Positions 58,801 to 64,000 of a DNA stretch of 64,000 bases are shown here, piece by piece. The position numbers and the translations under genes are program-made. The notes under the pieces were generated by a model. That model made no database searches. It was given only the letters and a program-made list of their open reading frames with translations, and was not told the DNA's origin. Every line of letters starts with the position of its first letter. Position 1 is the first letter of the stretch. The DNA comes from Pseudomonas sp. RGM2987 (GTDB taxonomy: Bacteria > Pseudomonadota > Gammaproteobacteria > Pseudomonadales > Pseudomonadaceae): contig NZ_JALJDX010000222.1 in assembly GCF_022952855.1 (NCBI RefSeq), positions 264,608-328,607 on the forward strand. The letters are read 5' to 3'.

Positions 58801-59335
58801 TGATCGCCTTGTCGGCAGTCTGCTTGATCGAGACCTGGGTCTTGCCGCCCGCCTCGCTCTGCACCGGTGCCTCGACATTGCTAAAGACCGGCTTGCCATC
58901 GGCGCCGATCACCAGGTTCAGACCATTGCCACCCAAACCGTTATGAATGGTTTGCGGGCCGGCAAGGGCTGCCGTACGGCCCGCTGCCTGCAAGGCCTGC
59001 TGCGCGGCGATGGCCGCTACCGTATTGTTGAGATTGCTCAAGGAGCGTTGTAATTGCTGGTTGACCGTCTGCTGTTGCGCCAACGGTGGCGGTGCTCCCG
59101 GCACCAGAGCGCCCGGGCGGGCAGCGTTGGTGGCTTGGGCGGCGCCCTTGGCGGCAAACCAGCTCGAACTGAACGCCGCGGGCTGGGCGGCCTGGGCCGT
59201 CCCCGTGAGCACCAGCAGGCCAATGGCCTGGGCCAGGGGGGTGAGGTACAACGCGCCCTGCTCCAGCACCGAGCGAGAGGATCCAGGGGCGAAGCCGCGA
59301 GGCGTCGGTCTTGAAGTTTTCTTGTACAGACGCAT
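46871..59335 (-). CDS. Giant two-partner-secretion adhesin (filamentous haemagglutinin family)
   Basis: About 4,154 residues. An extended signal region (MRLYKKTSRPTPRGFAPGSS, then LTPLAQAIGLLVLTGTAQAA) leads into a TPS secretion domain (IINWDTFNVGRDTTVNFQQ, then NQNGIVFSGSSQINVRNLVAA near residues 215-245; NQNGI replaces the usual NPNGI). A very long beta-helix follows, rich in Gly/Asn/Ser repeats with VTLASG- and LDLSG-like strands. Residues about 2990-3085 hold a Gly tract and two Cys-containing repeats. The C-terminus resembles the DUF3739 adhesin group and ends EERGRLSL with no anchor. The ATG at 59335 is preceded by AAAAGGATC; a GTG at 59362 is also open. No TpsB transporter gene lies beside it. 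Confidence 0.94.
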   Translation of the reverse strand: MRLYKKTSRPTPRGFAPGSSRSVLEQGALYLTPLAQAIGLLVLTGTAQAAQPAAFSSSWFAAKGAAQATNAARPGALVPGAPPPLAQQQTVNQQLQRSLSNLNNTVAAIAAQQALQAAGRTAALAGPQTIHNGLGGNGLNLVIGADGKPVFSNVEAPVQSEAGGKTQVSIKQTADKAIINWDTFNVGRDTTVNFQQNADWAVLNRVDNATAPSQIRGAIKANGTVLILNQNGIVFSGSSQINVRNLVAAATAFDDSQFKSNGLYSPGTAPTFTNAAGQVRVEQGARIETHAPASSTAGGGYVLLLGNEVANAGTISTQKGQAALAAGSNFVIKKGQGTDGNADSSVRGNQVLASGAGQVSNSGLLQAALGDVSLTGQDVRQNGVALASTSVDSRGTLHLSASRSVTLGEGATSAILLDSSSALDSQRNGLMQPVSANTASIVAADGYRRDQSLIAIDSAGTVDFQNGSITLASGGQVGVRGSQRSRVSDGAIIDVSGALGVKVAMESNSIKINVQGNEQRDAPGNRDKGGLNSKDVWVDTRELVFVPAGTNGYATDRWYTAGGLLEVSGYLGTRVHSVGEWMAQGGTVSFTGNDVVTQKGSQINLSGGTLDVQSGRVKQSWLKGSNGRLYEVSRAPGDILYEGVYQGYEDHSTRWGQSEFYYSPLIAPRERFEQGYSVGRDAGTLVVGTRNAVLEGQVVGDTFQSDRQVQAAQVGLDGYNQSAKAVARGAQLVVGNYVPYYVKSSGTLQYALRANDGTLQDIVVGAGDQSLSVGMGLDGPVAEGREGRLYLDSEQLNGFGLGAVKIAATGSIKVEGDLQVAPAGSITLYGPQVEVDANLTARGGDITLGNVLQQISENARVEDARIDGPGGTQAGVRVAKGVTLDTRGLWSNQLLNPSDNGALPFLNGGSVSLRSSGDVTLASGSLIDVSSGAALLADGKQRGGKGGNLTLAANANTSANDGVLSLDGAIRGHGVNGGGRLSVQAGKVTISDQPLADAGAGLVLGSGFFDKGFSAYDITGNQGLTVSDGTQLDISMPVYHFGDNIQDAATGSAPQTLLSLWTPELYQQDALKGVLSQRKGASLTLQAGSILSSASERETTALSIGTGARISVDPGSSLSLASVGQLSVDGQLDAWGGNILLTQIKPAGLTDVPVVERPHQRSILLGEHALLDVSARAVTAVDAQGRRYGRVDDGGSVVIGGSVDTAKGMASAPDLFVVVKQGARLLANGAQAELDIRGQGATTLGSAGGSIALSSNNGLRLDGEFQAAAGGVGAAGGSLSVALETPLYDRSTVDDQVRVPRELILSRGADSAATDSPMSYGQGRLDVDKVRDGGFANLTLLSNGILSFEGDLQLDLAQSLQLYTGSLALAEGAPSDSRIVLNAPYVRLAGASARTADVHVRPTIQGGLSLQDSAARLEVNADLLDLRDVLTLGAHGVLARQQGPALEVDRRGFAQAQLNSRGDLRFLGGSPLNIERTATQLLSNADLTLAAAQIYPTTGATALVKTTADSTLRIARTTDTLPTVPYSAFGSLSLDAGTLLQGGVLRAPLGLLSLGEEVGNIHTLKLLPGSVTSVSAAGLNMPYGGTVDGLSYRYNGKDVELIGAGGSTSANVLSVGVSMTGQTVDVQPGAVLDLSGGGDLAGASFISGRGGSTDARYNPLVQIGADGSLVLPGLDTNPVYAIVPGDQRGYAPPSGEAGARDPLIGQRITLDAGVPGLPAGTYTLLPSTYALLPGAFRVELNGLASNGKMASSLAMRNGSWATSGGLSIAHSDIRDALSSQVILTSADVLRRYSQYNETSYAAFAKANAALKGVPRAMIEADGKTLKLKFRGVGDPGETFQFNGKANFKPTEGGLGGSVGIFADATRLEVLPVGQQATAGFAGASLYDQALNALQASRLTIGTLPGVIYGQGGNLVTFNSTLSDITLRQGSSLKAGEVFLVTSGKDGAIVVEQGASINTLGQGSAPFDSRSGFIYNPGQNGLLAVSNGWLDVLPPTASTLTDGAGSILIGQCDSGHCSGTTELYSQGTITAATDNAFNLDESVRFGTRNLTLAVGAINIGSAQALAAAQQRQALPQGLTLNQQVLDRLLRGDSLKGAPALENLVLNARDSVNFYESVDLSTLDPLTGKSSLQRLVLGTPAIYGYGNAYDRASIRTGTLVWNGALTPAGAPLLAGPGNGSGMLDLQAQVLEFGYGPNAQANNLDNPQRLTLGFGQVNLTASQRITANHKGALQVYQSRGDYVSGKGYSYSGGDLRVNTPLWTGEAGSVNRITVGGALTVAGITGVSAAAADNAALGAELQLQAGSLLLDGTVRLPSGKLTLGASGDVVLGDKALIDLAGREVVLNDVRKYSWGGDLFLDSRTGNIRQAAGSTVDLSARNNRAGLLSAIALDPGAGLIDLQGRILGSASGTYNAGGTLVPYAGGAVDLRGQQLGDFAALNGRLNRDQVFGSRSFQLKQGDLVIGNELKANDINVSVDNGRLTVLGTVDASGQEVGSIRLAAKHGLTVAGSALLDTHGSLLRVDSYGKIIDSPNRALIELNSGDGQLTLVSGARFDLLHGTGASKGNAPGQNDGRARGALELNAPRLRVDDPRYGDIAIDASGNLSVLGARSISVNAVARYTDARDGTAPAADGRPYQVIDQAYLKEKHDDSEAFINAALLNGNLLNGKLAGLNNATYADALHLRPGVEILSKTPDGDLVVQGDLDLSGYRYASLNRHTQKTDVYGSGESGNLVVRAGGNLNIYGSISDGFAPPEAGDPSVRTDGNGWLLLPGKQPFGADLVVPGAGVELADGTLYPGGSLLNYDLPFKGGSLPAGLELPTAMSLGVELNLPAGTLLQAAIHDASGNLLYAAGTLLNQAVSLPIDTRLGAGTRLAMDITVKDGTWPKGVAVPQSGLTLRGALPLGTGALIPSGTDVKLAEGVDLIVLRPVDNGTQGRNWAVASLLPDGSQSWSMRWVAGADTEAADTRTTRPHAEAGSLQLADGHYLAKREQTGGGGGGGGGTGMVWAPGSNFGVPGEPVPPEMLDFCTWIPDACMPAPPKTVLVWSPTNNYGAVPGEPVPTELLDFCTWFPDWCVVAVVPDKPPEPIRTKVTPGSQLFSVLRTGTGDLDLLSANDFNMRSLFGVYTAGTQSASLAPGASDPYQQPRGRQPDGSVLGAAGTAYESLTTGSAYQAWYPEQGGNLKLTVGGDLHGDSFSKRNVDSGGRNTSAATGNWLWRQGTGATADPAAQIPTAWWINFGTFAQQPSTDAGDPYLTGFTGIGTLGGGNLSVDVGGDAGLITEQHGVLGTDVERSQGLVLAVGSSGRVAADGSLVLTGGGDLRLRIGGELNPSQAARASLDSKADLNGVLTNLRGSLQLQAGAIGALGLTYGSDHSFHDPQESRAYDAYVSTLANARGGVTLMPGDAGVSLDSRGDLVLQGVGDPGRVVMQNSTGYTDRDGAYRSGGGLSQFSLWTGSTAIDLFSVGGNLTPIVANENRAGINASTSGGRFVYPSILRAVAANGSLYYGPSASGVSGAASGFSLMTAPSANAELQLIAADSIYAGGYAVTQSGADPALLSSPLRPGFAGYSGINANPIYANYGTGVYVSPSEFPLFSFGINTFSAQPYAPREPVRFYAVKGDIVGLRTGEVIRYPASGDEVRYEGSGPLRVLAGRDIVNSGLPLNTVTDVPAEVSGAAGGQSTGNLIVHSRADEISQVWAGRDIRLSTFNIAGPGLLEVSAGRNLYGSGPGVGQQYQESGFNSIGNVDPAAQVRDGGASIALIAGAGPQGPNYRGLLARYLQPGAALKDYRGELNQWLSQRFGYSAGEDQALAFFANLPAQQQNVFARQIYFAELKAGGREYNTVGGERSGSYRRGREAIAALFPSKDVAGNSIRYDGDVTLYGGSGIHTDFGGDIQVLTPGGQQVFGVEGNAPPASAGVITQGQGDIQLYAQGSILLGQSRIMTTFGGSILGWSAQGDINAGRGSKTTVVYTPPKRLYDTWGNVTLSPSVPSTGAGIATLNPIAEVAPGDIDLIAPLGTIDAGEAGIRVSGNVNIAALTVVNAANIQTQGKSTGVPLAASVNTGAITSASSAATSATQAAEDVARQQQNAARQNQASVFTVQVVSFGTEQLAPSRDGGSREAPRSYDPASPVQVLGAGPLDEQTRQRLTEEERGRLSL
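50110..50372 (-). repeat. Polyglycine tract and two-copy Cys repeat inside the adhesin gene
   Basis: An eight-Gly run (from a C-rich tract at 50344-50370) is followed by two copies of a roughly 40-residue unit: VWAPGSNFGVPGEPVPPEML with FCTWIPDAC, and VWSPTNNYGAVPGEPVPTEL with FCTWFPDWC. Each copy has two Cys. The DNA copies are about 115 bp apart and diverged. This is unlike the Cys-poor beta-helix around it. Confidence 0.8.
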
Positions 59336-59520
59336 CACTATCCGATCCTTTTCCCAAAGCACAGAGTTAGGTCACACCGCCGCCGGGCGGCCGTACCGAT
59401 ACCTGATAGGCGGTTACAGAGGTGCGCGACCGAACGCTTGTCACACAAAGTTCATAGGCGCGTTCGGCAGGCAGCGAAATCAACTGGCGCATCGACGTGC
59501 GTACGTTCGTCACATAGAAA

Positions 59521-59586
59521 CACCCCATCGGCAGCGCCAAGCTGGCCGCTACCGATGGGGTGTTGAAGTGGCCACATCCTGTGGCC
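59521..59586. terminator. Two hairpins downstream of the PstS-like gene
   Basis: CACCCCATCGG (59521-59531) pairs with CCGATGGGGTG (59552-59562), with CAGCG/CGCTA continuing the stem. A second hairpin GGCCACATCCTGTGGCC lies at 59570-59586. Both follow the minus-strand PstS-like stop at 59609, so a terminator is likely, although there is no T-tract. Confidence 0.5.
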
Positions 59587-59608
59587 GTTTCAGCATCCTG
59601 CGTGCGGC

Positions 59609-60790
59609 TTACAAGCGACCTTTGCCGTTGCAGACGCTGACGTTGGCGATATCCAGGCCATCGCCGTAGGCGTTGTCGAGGAAGGTTTTCTTGATTTCGC
59701 CAGCCAGGTTGGTCGGGGTGGCGCTGGTGCCCGGTACGATGGCGAACGCATGGGCGTTGATGACGGTGTTTTTGGTGCCGGTGTAGAGGCTGGTCAGGAA
59801 ATTGCGGACCGCGGTGGCGTCAGCAGCGGTCTTGTAGCACTGACCTACGAGCAGGTTGGTATAACCCACGATCGGGTACTGGTTGGTGCCTGTTGGGACC
59901 GGGGTATCAGTGGCGGCAGAACCGAACGTTGGCACCCACTTCAATGGGTTGGCACGATCGGCAGCGGTAGCCGGGACTGCTGCGGTGCCCAGGGCTGCGG
60001 TGGTGTTGGCCAGGCTTGGCAGCGGAGCAGTGCCAGCGGCCACGGCGTTTTTGCTGACACGAGCAACCACGGCGTTGTTGTTAGGAGAAACATAATCAGG
60101 GCTGACATACCCGATGGCGCCATCGGTGGCGTTGACCGCAGTCACGACATCACCGCTGCCGGCAACGGCTTGCCAGTTGGCAGGCTCGGCGCCTACGTTG
60201 GCGGTGGTGAAGGTGCTGCTGACACCGAACTTGGCAGGGCAGGAATCGTTCAGGAAGCGGGCGAACAATTCGGTGGTGCCGCTGCTGCCGGAACGGTAGA
60301 TGACCTTGATCGGAGTGGCGTCGCTGTTACCCAGGATCGGGCCCCAGGTGGTCACGGTGCCGGAGAAGATGTTGCACAATTGGGCGCCGGTCAGTTGCAG
60401 GGTGGTGGTGCCGGATTTTTTGTAGGGAATGGTGACCGACGTGCCGACCGATGGCACCTGGACCAGTTTACCGAAGGTGGCGCCGAAGGCGTTGTTGTAG
60501 TTGGTCAGTTCAGTCTGGCTGAGTACCGAGTCGCTACCGGCGAAGTCAACCGGGGTGCCGGCAGGCTGGTTGATCGAAGCGGGGGCGTTGGTCAGGAAAG
60601 CCGTCTTGCCGGCGCCGCTGCCGACACCGGTGTAGCTGAAGTCGGTGGGCAGCAGACGTGGCAGAGGCGAAGCGCCGTTGTAGAGTTTTTCTGGCAGGGT
60701 GGCACCGCCACCGACAACCGCGGCCATCGATTGGGCCGAAGCCAGGGCGGCTACTGCCAGGGAAGCTGCGATCATAGTGCGCTTAAACAT
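59609..60790 (-). CDS. PstS/DING-like secreted phosphate-binding protein
   Basis: A 393-residue exported protein. The signal peptide is MFKRTMIAASLAVAALASAQSMA; the mature start AVVGGGATLPEKLY aligns with the DINGGGATLP start of DING proteins but lacks DING itself. Phosphate-site blocks are visible: FAGSDSVL and YRSGSSGTTELFARFL. Four Cys may form disulfides. Start supported by AAGGAG. It lies next to gspF and gspE on the same strand; DING/PstS-like and phosphatase proteins are known substrates of Hxc-type type II secretion, so it may be exported by that system (inference). Phosphate control was not demonstrable from a clear Pho box. Confidence 0.9.
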   Translation of the reverse strand: MFKRTMIAASLAVAALASAQSMAAVVGGGATLPEKLYNGASPLPRLLPTDFSYTGVGSGAGKTAFLTNAPASINQPAGTPVDFAGSDSVLSQTELTNYNNAFGATFGKLVQVPSVGTSVTIPYKKSGTTTLQLTGAQLCNIFSGTVTTWGPILGNSDATPIKVIYRSGSSGTTELFARFLNDSCPAKFGVSSTFTTANVGAEPANWQAVAGSGDVVTAVNATDGAIGYVSPDYVSPNNNAVVARVSKNAVAAGTAPLPSLANTTAALGTAAVPATAADRANPLKWVPTFGSAATDTPVPTGTNQYPIVGYTNLLVGQCYKTAADATAVRNFLTSLYTGTKNTVINAHAFAIVPGTSATPTNLAGEIKKTFLDNAYGDGLDIANVSVCNGKGRL

Positions 60791-60922
60791 GAAGAATCTC
60801 CTTTCATCGTGTTCGTACGTAGGTTGGGTGACGCGTGCTTGCCGTCATGGCGCTCGGTCCTGTGCCGATGGCGGTGGGGTGAGGCCATGGGTAAGAAATT
60901 CGCAGTTTCCGGTGACAGATAA

Positions 60923-60968
60923 AGGAAAAAACCTCGGGTGCAGAGGGCTCGTTTCAAGGTTTTTTCCT
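60923..60968. repeat. A/T-tract inverted repeat upstream of the PstS-like gene
   Basis: AGGAAAAAACCT (60923-60934) and AGGTTTTTTCCT (60957-60968) are perfectly complementary and each is followed by CGGGTG on the plus strand. It could be a terminator-like or leader stem-loop in the PstS-like transcript, or the terminator of the gspF transcript. Confidence 0.6.
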
Positions 60969-61155
60969 CGGGTGTTCGAAGGCTCTGGACTGGGCCTTCA
61001 GACGGATTTCAGGGGTTTATTGAATGGAGAGGCGCTGGAGGTCGCGGCGGACAGTTGCCTGGCCGGGAAAAATGACAGAACGAGGAACCCGAGTTTGGCC
61101 CTGGCGAGGGTCGGGAGCTGGCACAACACTGCAGATTTTTTCTGCATCACGGCTT

Positions 61156-61282
61156 TTGTGGCGAGGGAGCTTGCTCCCGCTGGGTCGCGCAGCGACCCCA
61201 AAACGCGGTCTGGCTGGTCCACCGAGGCGCCTGGGTTTGGGGCTGCTGCGCAGCCCAACGGGAGCAAGCTCCCTCGCCACAA
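61156..61282. repeat. REPIN of the GTGGCGAGGGAGC type
   Basis: TTGTGGCGAGGGAGCTTGCT and its inverted complement delimit a 127-bp element with a further TGGGTCGCGCAGCGACCC palindrome next to the left arm. It lies just after the gspF stop. Confidence 0.85.
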
Positions 61283-61307
61283 GGCCGTGCATGTCAGTAG
61301 AGGGGGG

Positions 61308-62519
61308 TTATTGCACTAATTGATTAATCTCGATGATCGGCAGCAACACCGCCATGACGATCACCAGCACCACGCCGCCCATGATCACGATCATCAGCGG
61401 TTCAAGCAGCGCGGTCATGCCCATGGCGCGGCGCTCGATGTCGCGGGACAGGGTTTGCGCGGCGCGTTCGAGCATCGGCGGCAGGCAGCCGGTTTTTTCG
61501 CCGCTGGCGATCAGATGGATCAGTACGGGCGGAAAGACTTTTTCCACCCGCAGCGCCGCAGCCAGGTTAACGCCTTCGCGGACCTTGGCCGTGGCATCGC
61601 TGACGCTCAAGCTCAAGCGGTCGTTGGATAAGGTCTGGCGCGCTGCCTCCAGGGCGCGCAGCAGCGGCACCCCGGCGCCACCAAGGATCGCCAGGGTCGA
61701 GGCAAAGCGTGCGGTGTTGAGCCCGAGCACGAAACGCCCGACCAGTGGCAGGCGCAGCACCCGGGCGTGCCAGTTCAATCGCGCCGCCGGTTTGCGCAAG
61801 TACAGGCGCCAACTCCAGAACCCACCGGCGAGCACGCCGAAACACAACCAGCCCCAGGCACGAATGAAATCACTGGCGGTGAGCATCGCCAGGGTCAGCG
61901 CGGGCAAATCCTGGCGGGCTTGGGAGAAGGCGCTGACCACCTGGGGCACCACGTAGCTGAGCAGGAAAATCACGATGGCGACCGACACCAGCCCCACCAC
62001 GCCGGGGTAGATGAACGCCGTGAGGATCTTGCCCCGCAGGTTGTTGCGCTCCTCGATGTAGTCCGCCAATCGCTCCATCACCTGAGCCAGGTCGCCGGAC
62101 TCTTCGCCGGCGGCAATCAGCGCCCGATAGATTTCCGGAAAGTCCCGGGGCCTGGCCGCCAAGGCCTCGGCCAGGCGCATGCCGCTGCGCACATCGGCCC
62201 GCACCGCGCTCAAGGTCTGAGCGATATGCTTGCGCTCGGCCTGTTCCACCGTGGCGCTCAACGCCGCTTCCAACGGCAGGCTCGCGCCCAGCAGGCTCGC
62301 CAGTTGCCGGGTAGCCCAGGCCAGGTCGTTATCCGAGAGCCTGGCGCTGAACAATCCGCCGCCGTTGCCTTGGGGCGTGTTGCGTTCCAGTTGCACCTGC
62401 AACGCCGTCAACCCGCGACTGCGCAACAGGCTGAACGCAGCGCTCTGGCTGTCCGCTTCCAGGTGCCCGGACTCGATCTTGCCCTGGGCATCGGCGGCCT
62501 CGAAACGGTAGCGATTCAT
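61308..62519 (-). CDS. gspF: Type II secretion inner-membrane protein GspF
   Basis: A 403-residue platform protein of the type II secretion system. It has two GspF/PilC repeats, the first around ALAARPRDFPEIYRALIAAGEE and the second around EKVFPPVLIHLIASGEKTG, with three membrane segments (near 170, 220 and 375). It couples the GspE ATPase to pseudopilus assembly. Its ATG overlaps the gspE stop by 1 bp (TGATG). Xcp and Hxc homologues cannot be told apart with certainty, but the adjacent PstS-like gene favours an Hxc-type locus. Confidence 0.94.
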   Translation of the reverse strand: MNRYRFEAADAQGKIESGHLEADSQSAAFSLLRSRGLTALQVQLERNTPQGNGGGLFSARLSDNDLAWATRQLASLLGASLPLEAALSATVEQAERKHIAQTLSAVRADVRSGMRLAEALAARPRDFPEIYRALIAAGEESGDLAQVMERLADYIEERNNLRGKILTAFIYPGVVGLVSVAIVIFLLSYVVPQVVSAFSQARQDLPALTLAMLTASDFIRAWGWLCFGVLAGGFWSWRLYLRKPAARLNWHARVLRLPLVGRFVLGLNTARFASTLAILGGAGVPLLRALEAARQTLSNDRLSLSVSDATAKVREGVNLAAALRVEKVFPPVLIHLIASGEKTGCLPPMLERAAQTLSRDIERRAMGMTALLEPLMIVIMGGVVLVIVMAVLLPIIEINQLVQ

Positions 62520-63943
62520 CAGGCGTCCCGTGTCACGCGAAGGATTTCTTCAGGCGCGGTGATCCCGCCACGCACCCATCGCTCACCGTCCTCACGCATG
62601 CTGAACATCCCGGCCTGGCGGGCGGCGGCGCGCAGTGCCTGCTCCCCTGCTCCCTGGTGAATCAAGGTGCGAATGTCATCGTCGATGCAAAACAACTCGT
62701 GGATACCCGTGCGCCCGCTGTAGCCGGTCTGATTGCAGGCGCTGCACCCCACCGGTCGCCACGTGTCGGGCGCTATCGGATCGACCTGTTTGCATTGCGG
62801 GCACAGCCTGCGTACCAAGCGCTGGGCCAGCACGCCGAGCATCGACGACGCCAGCAGGAACGGCTCGACGCCCATGTCTATCAGACGGTTGATGGCCGAC
62901 ACAGCATCGTTGGTGTGCAGTGTCGCCAGCACCAGGTGACCGGTGAGCGACGCTTGCACGGCGATCTGCGCGGTCTCCAGGTCGCGGATCTCGCCGATCA
63001 TGATGATGTCCGGGTCCTGGCGCAGGATCGCCCGCAACGCGAGGGCGAAGGTCATGTCGATCTTGGCGTTGACCTGGATCTGGCTGATGCCCGGCAGGTC
63101 GTATTCCACCGGGTCCTCCACGGTGAGGATGTTGTGCACGCTGGCGTCGAGCCGGGCCAGGGCCGCGTAAAGGCTGGTGGTCTTGCCGCTGCCGGTGGGG
63201 CCGGTGACCAACACGATGCCGTGGGGCTGGCGGATAAGGTGGTCGAGCTTGCCCAGCACGCCAGGGTCCATGCCCAGGGTTTCCAGTTGCAGGCGCCCGG
63301 CCTGCTTGTCCAACAGCCGCATCACCACTCGTTCGCCGTGGCCGGTGGGCACGGTGGACACCCGAATGTCGATGGGTCGACCGGCGACCCGCAGGGCGAT
63401 GCGACCGTCCTGGGGCAAGCGTTTTTCGGCGATGTCGAGCTGGGCCATGATCTTGATCCGCGACACCAGCGCGCCGTGCAGGGCCTTGCGCGGCGACACC
63501 ACGTCGCGCAGGGTGCCGTCGACCCGGTAGCGCACCACCGAATGGCTTTCGTAGGGTTCGATGTGAATGTCGCTGGCTTCGTCCCGTGCCGCCTGGGTCA
63601 GCAAGGCGTTGATCATGCGGATCACCGGCGCGCCGTCCTGGGTGTCCAGCAGGTCGGTGATCTCCGGGATGTCCTGCATCAACCGGTCGAGGTCCACCTC
63701 GTTTTCCGCCGCCCCCACCACCGCCGCGGCGCTGCCGGTATCGGCGTAGACGCTGTTGAGCAGCCCGTCGAGTTCCTCGTCGCGCACTCGCTCCAGCCGC
63801 ACCTCGCCAAACTGGCGGCGCACCTCACTGATGGACCAGCCCGGCGTCGAGGGACAGACCATCAGCACCGCGCCAGCCTCGGACTGGCGCAACACCAGGC
63901 GCTGGGCCTTGGCCCAGGCGTATGGGAGGGCGTTCATGGGCAT
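62519..63943 (-). CDS. gspE: Type II secretion ATPase GspE
   Basis: A 474-residue cytoplasmic secretion ATPase. An N-terminal domain leads to Walker A GPTGSGKTT (near residue 245), the Asp box (DPVEYDLPGISQIQVN), Walker B (DPDIIMIGEIRD), the His box (GHLVLATLHTND) and a tetracysteine zinc motif (CPQCK, then CSACN). It powers pseudopilin assembly with GspF, the next gene. GAGGAAG lies just before two in-frame ATGs (63943 and 63937); either could be used. Other type II secretion genes may lie beyond the right edge. Confidence 0.95.
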   Translation of the reverse strand: MPMNALPYAWAKAQRLVLRQSEAGAVLMVCPSTPGWSISEVRRQFGEVRLERVRDEELDGLLNSVYADTGSAAAVVGAAENEVDLDRLMQDIPEITDLLDTQDGAPVIRMINALLTQAARDEASDIHIEPYESHSVVRYRVDGTLRDVVSPRKALHGALVSRIKIMAQLDIAEKRLPQDGRIALRVAGRPIDIRVSTVPTGHGERVVMRLLDKQAGRLQLETLGMDPGVLGKLDHLIRQPHGIVLVTGPTGSGKTTSLYAALARLDASVHNILTVEDPVEYDLPGISQIQVNAKIDMTFALALRAILRQDPDIIMIGEIRDLETAQIAVQASLTGHLVLATLHTNDAVSAINRLIDMGVEPFLLASSMLGVLAQRLVRRLCPQCKQVDPIAPDTWRPVGCSACNQTGYSGRTGIHELFCIDDDIRTLIHQGAGEQALRAAARQAGMFSMREDGERWVRGGITAPEEILRVTRDA

Positions 63944-63976
63944 ACTTCCTCTATTACTGCTCCACCCACTGTGGCG

Positions 63977-64000
63977 GGGGGGGGTGCACCCCCGGGGGGG
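63977..64000. repeat. G-rich palindrome at the right end of the window
   Basis: A run of nine G is followed by TGCACCCCCGGGGGGG; GGGGGTGCACCCCC is a perfect 14-bp palindrome. It is upstream of gspE. It may be a real hairpin, or sequence noise at a contig end. Confidence 0.5.

Larger units (their letters stand above)
60791..61307. other. 517-bp intergenic region upstream of the PstS-like gene
   Basis: No gene is supported. It contains a perfect 12-bp inverted repeat (60923-60934 and 60957-60968), a weak half-site resembling a Pho box (CTGTCACC on the minus strand, 60911-60918), and a REPIN at 61156-61282. The remaining sequence shows nothing I recognise. Confidence 0.6.

Noticed and set aside
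60911..60918. CTGTCACC as a Pho box for the PstS-like gene
   Set aside because: Only one half-site is good; the second repeat is weak and 13 bp rather than 11 bp away, so phosphate control cannot be claimed from sequence.

Overview
The window looks like a chromosomal segment of a fluorescent-type Pseudomonas (P. fluorescens complex, possibly near the P. corrugata/brassicacearum clade). The basis is GC-rich codon use, several REP/REPIN palindromes of the GTGGGAGC and GTGGCGAGGGAGC types common in these genomes, and gene families typical of the genus. The species assignment is inference. No tRNA, rRNA, CRISPR array, IS element or prophage gene was seen.

Positions 1-28.7 kb hold a siderophore locus. 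Read right to left on the minus strand it contains a FecCD-type ferric-siderophore ABC importer (ATPase, two permeases, binding protein), a Fur-box-like site, a SyrP/TauD-type hydroxylase, and three NRPS genes: C-A-T-T-E with an N-terminal TubC-type docking domain; C-A-T-C-A-T-C-A-T; and C-A-T-T-C-A-T-C..., which is cut by the left edge. A TonB-dependent receptor is transcribed divergently. Specificity residues read by eye give Asp, Dab-like, two unassigned, Asp, Gly-like. Both Asp modules, and only those, carry tandem carrier domains, and a SyrP-like hydroxylase gene lies immediately upstream. The simplest reading is a peptide siderophore with two beta-hydroxy-Asp ligands. The corrugatin/ornicorrugatin/histicorrugatin family is a candidate for comparison, but identity is not established.

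Positions 28.7-32.6 kb carry small stress or detoxification genes: a quinone-oxidoreductase-like MDR enzyme, a GST divergent from a TetR regulator with two palindromic operators between them, and a SnoaL/NTF2-like protein downstream of a MarR regulator with two matching operator-like repeats. Positions 32.6-38.5 kb hold a compact unit: a sulfonate/taurine-type ABC importer in one operon with a large DUF3604 (PHP-like) protein, facing a GntR/UTRA regulator.

Positions 38.9-41.7 kb contain a bufferin/HvfABC-type copper RiPP operon. Its precursor has a signal peptide, three EGKCG motifs and two canonical EF-hand loops; the MNIO (DUF692) maturase and DUF2063 partner follow. A DoxX-like membrane protein is convergent to it. 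Next come a ThDP-dependent enzyme and a CHASE4-like/PAS/GGDEF/EAL protein whose EAL half is degenerate.

Positions 46.9-59.3 kb are one giant two-partner-secretion adhesin gene (about 4,150 aa) with a Cys-containing tandem repeat; no TpsB partner is in the window. Positions 59.6-64 kb carry a PstS/DING-like secreted phosphate-binding protein beside type II secretion genes gspF and gspE. The window ends in a G-rich palindrome.
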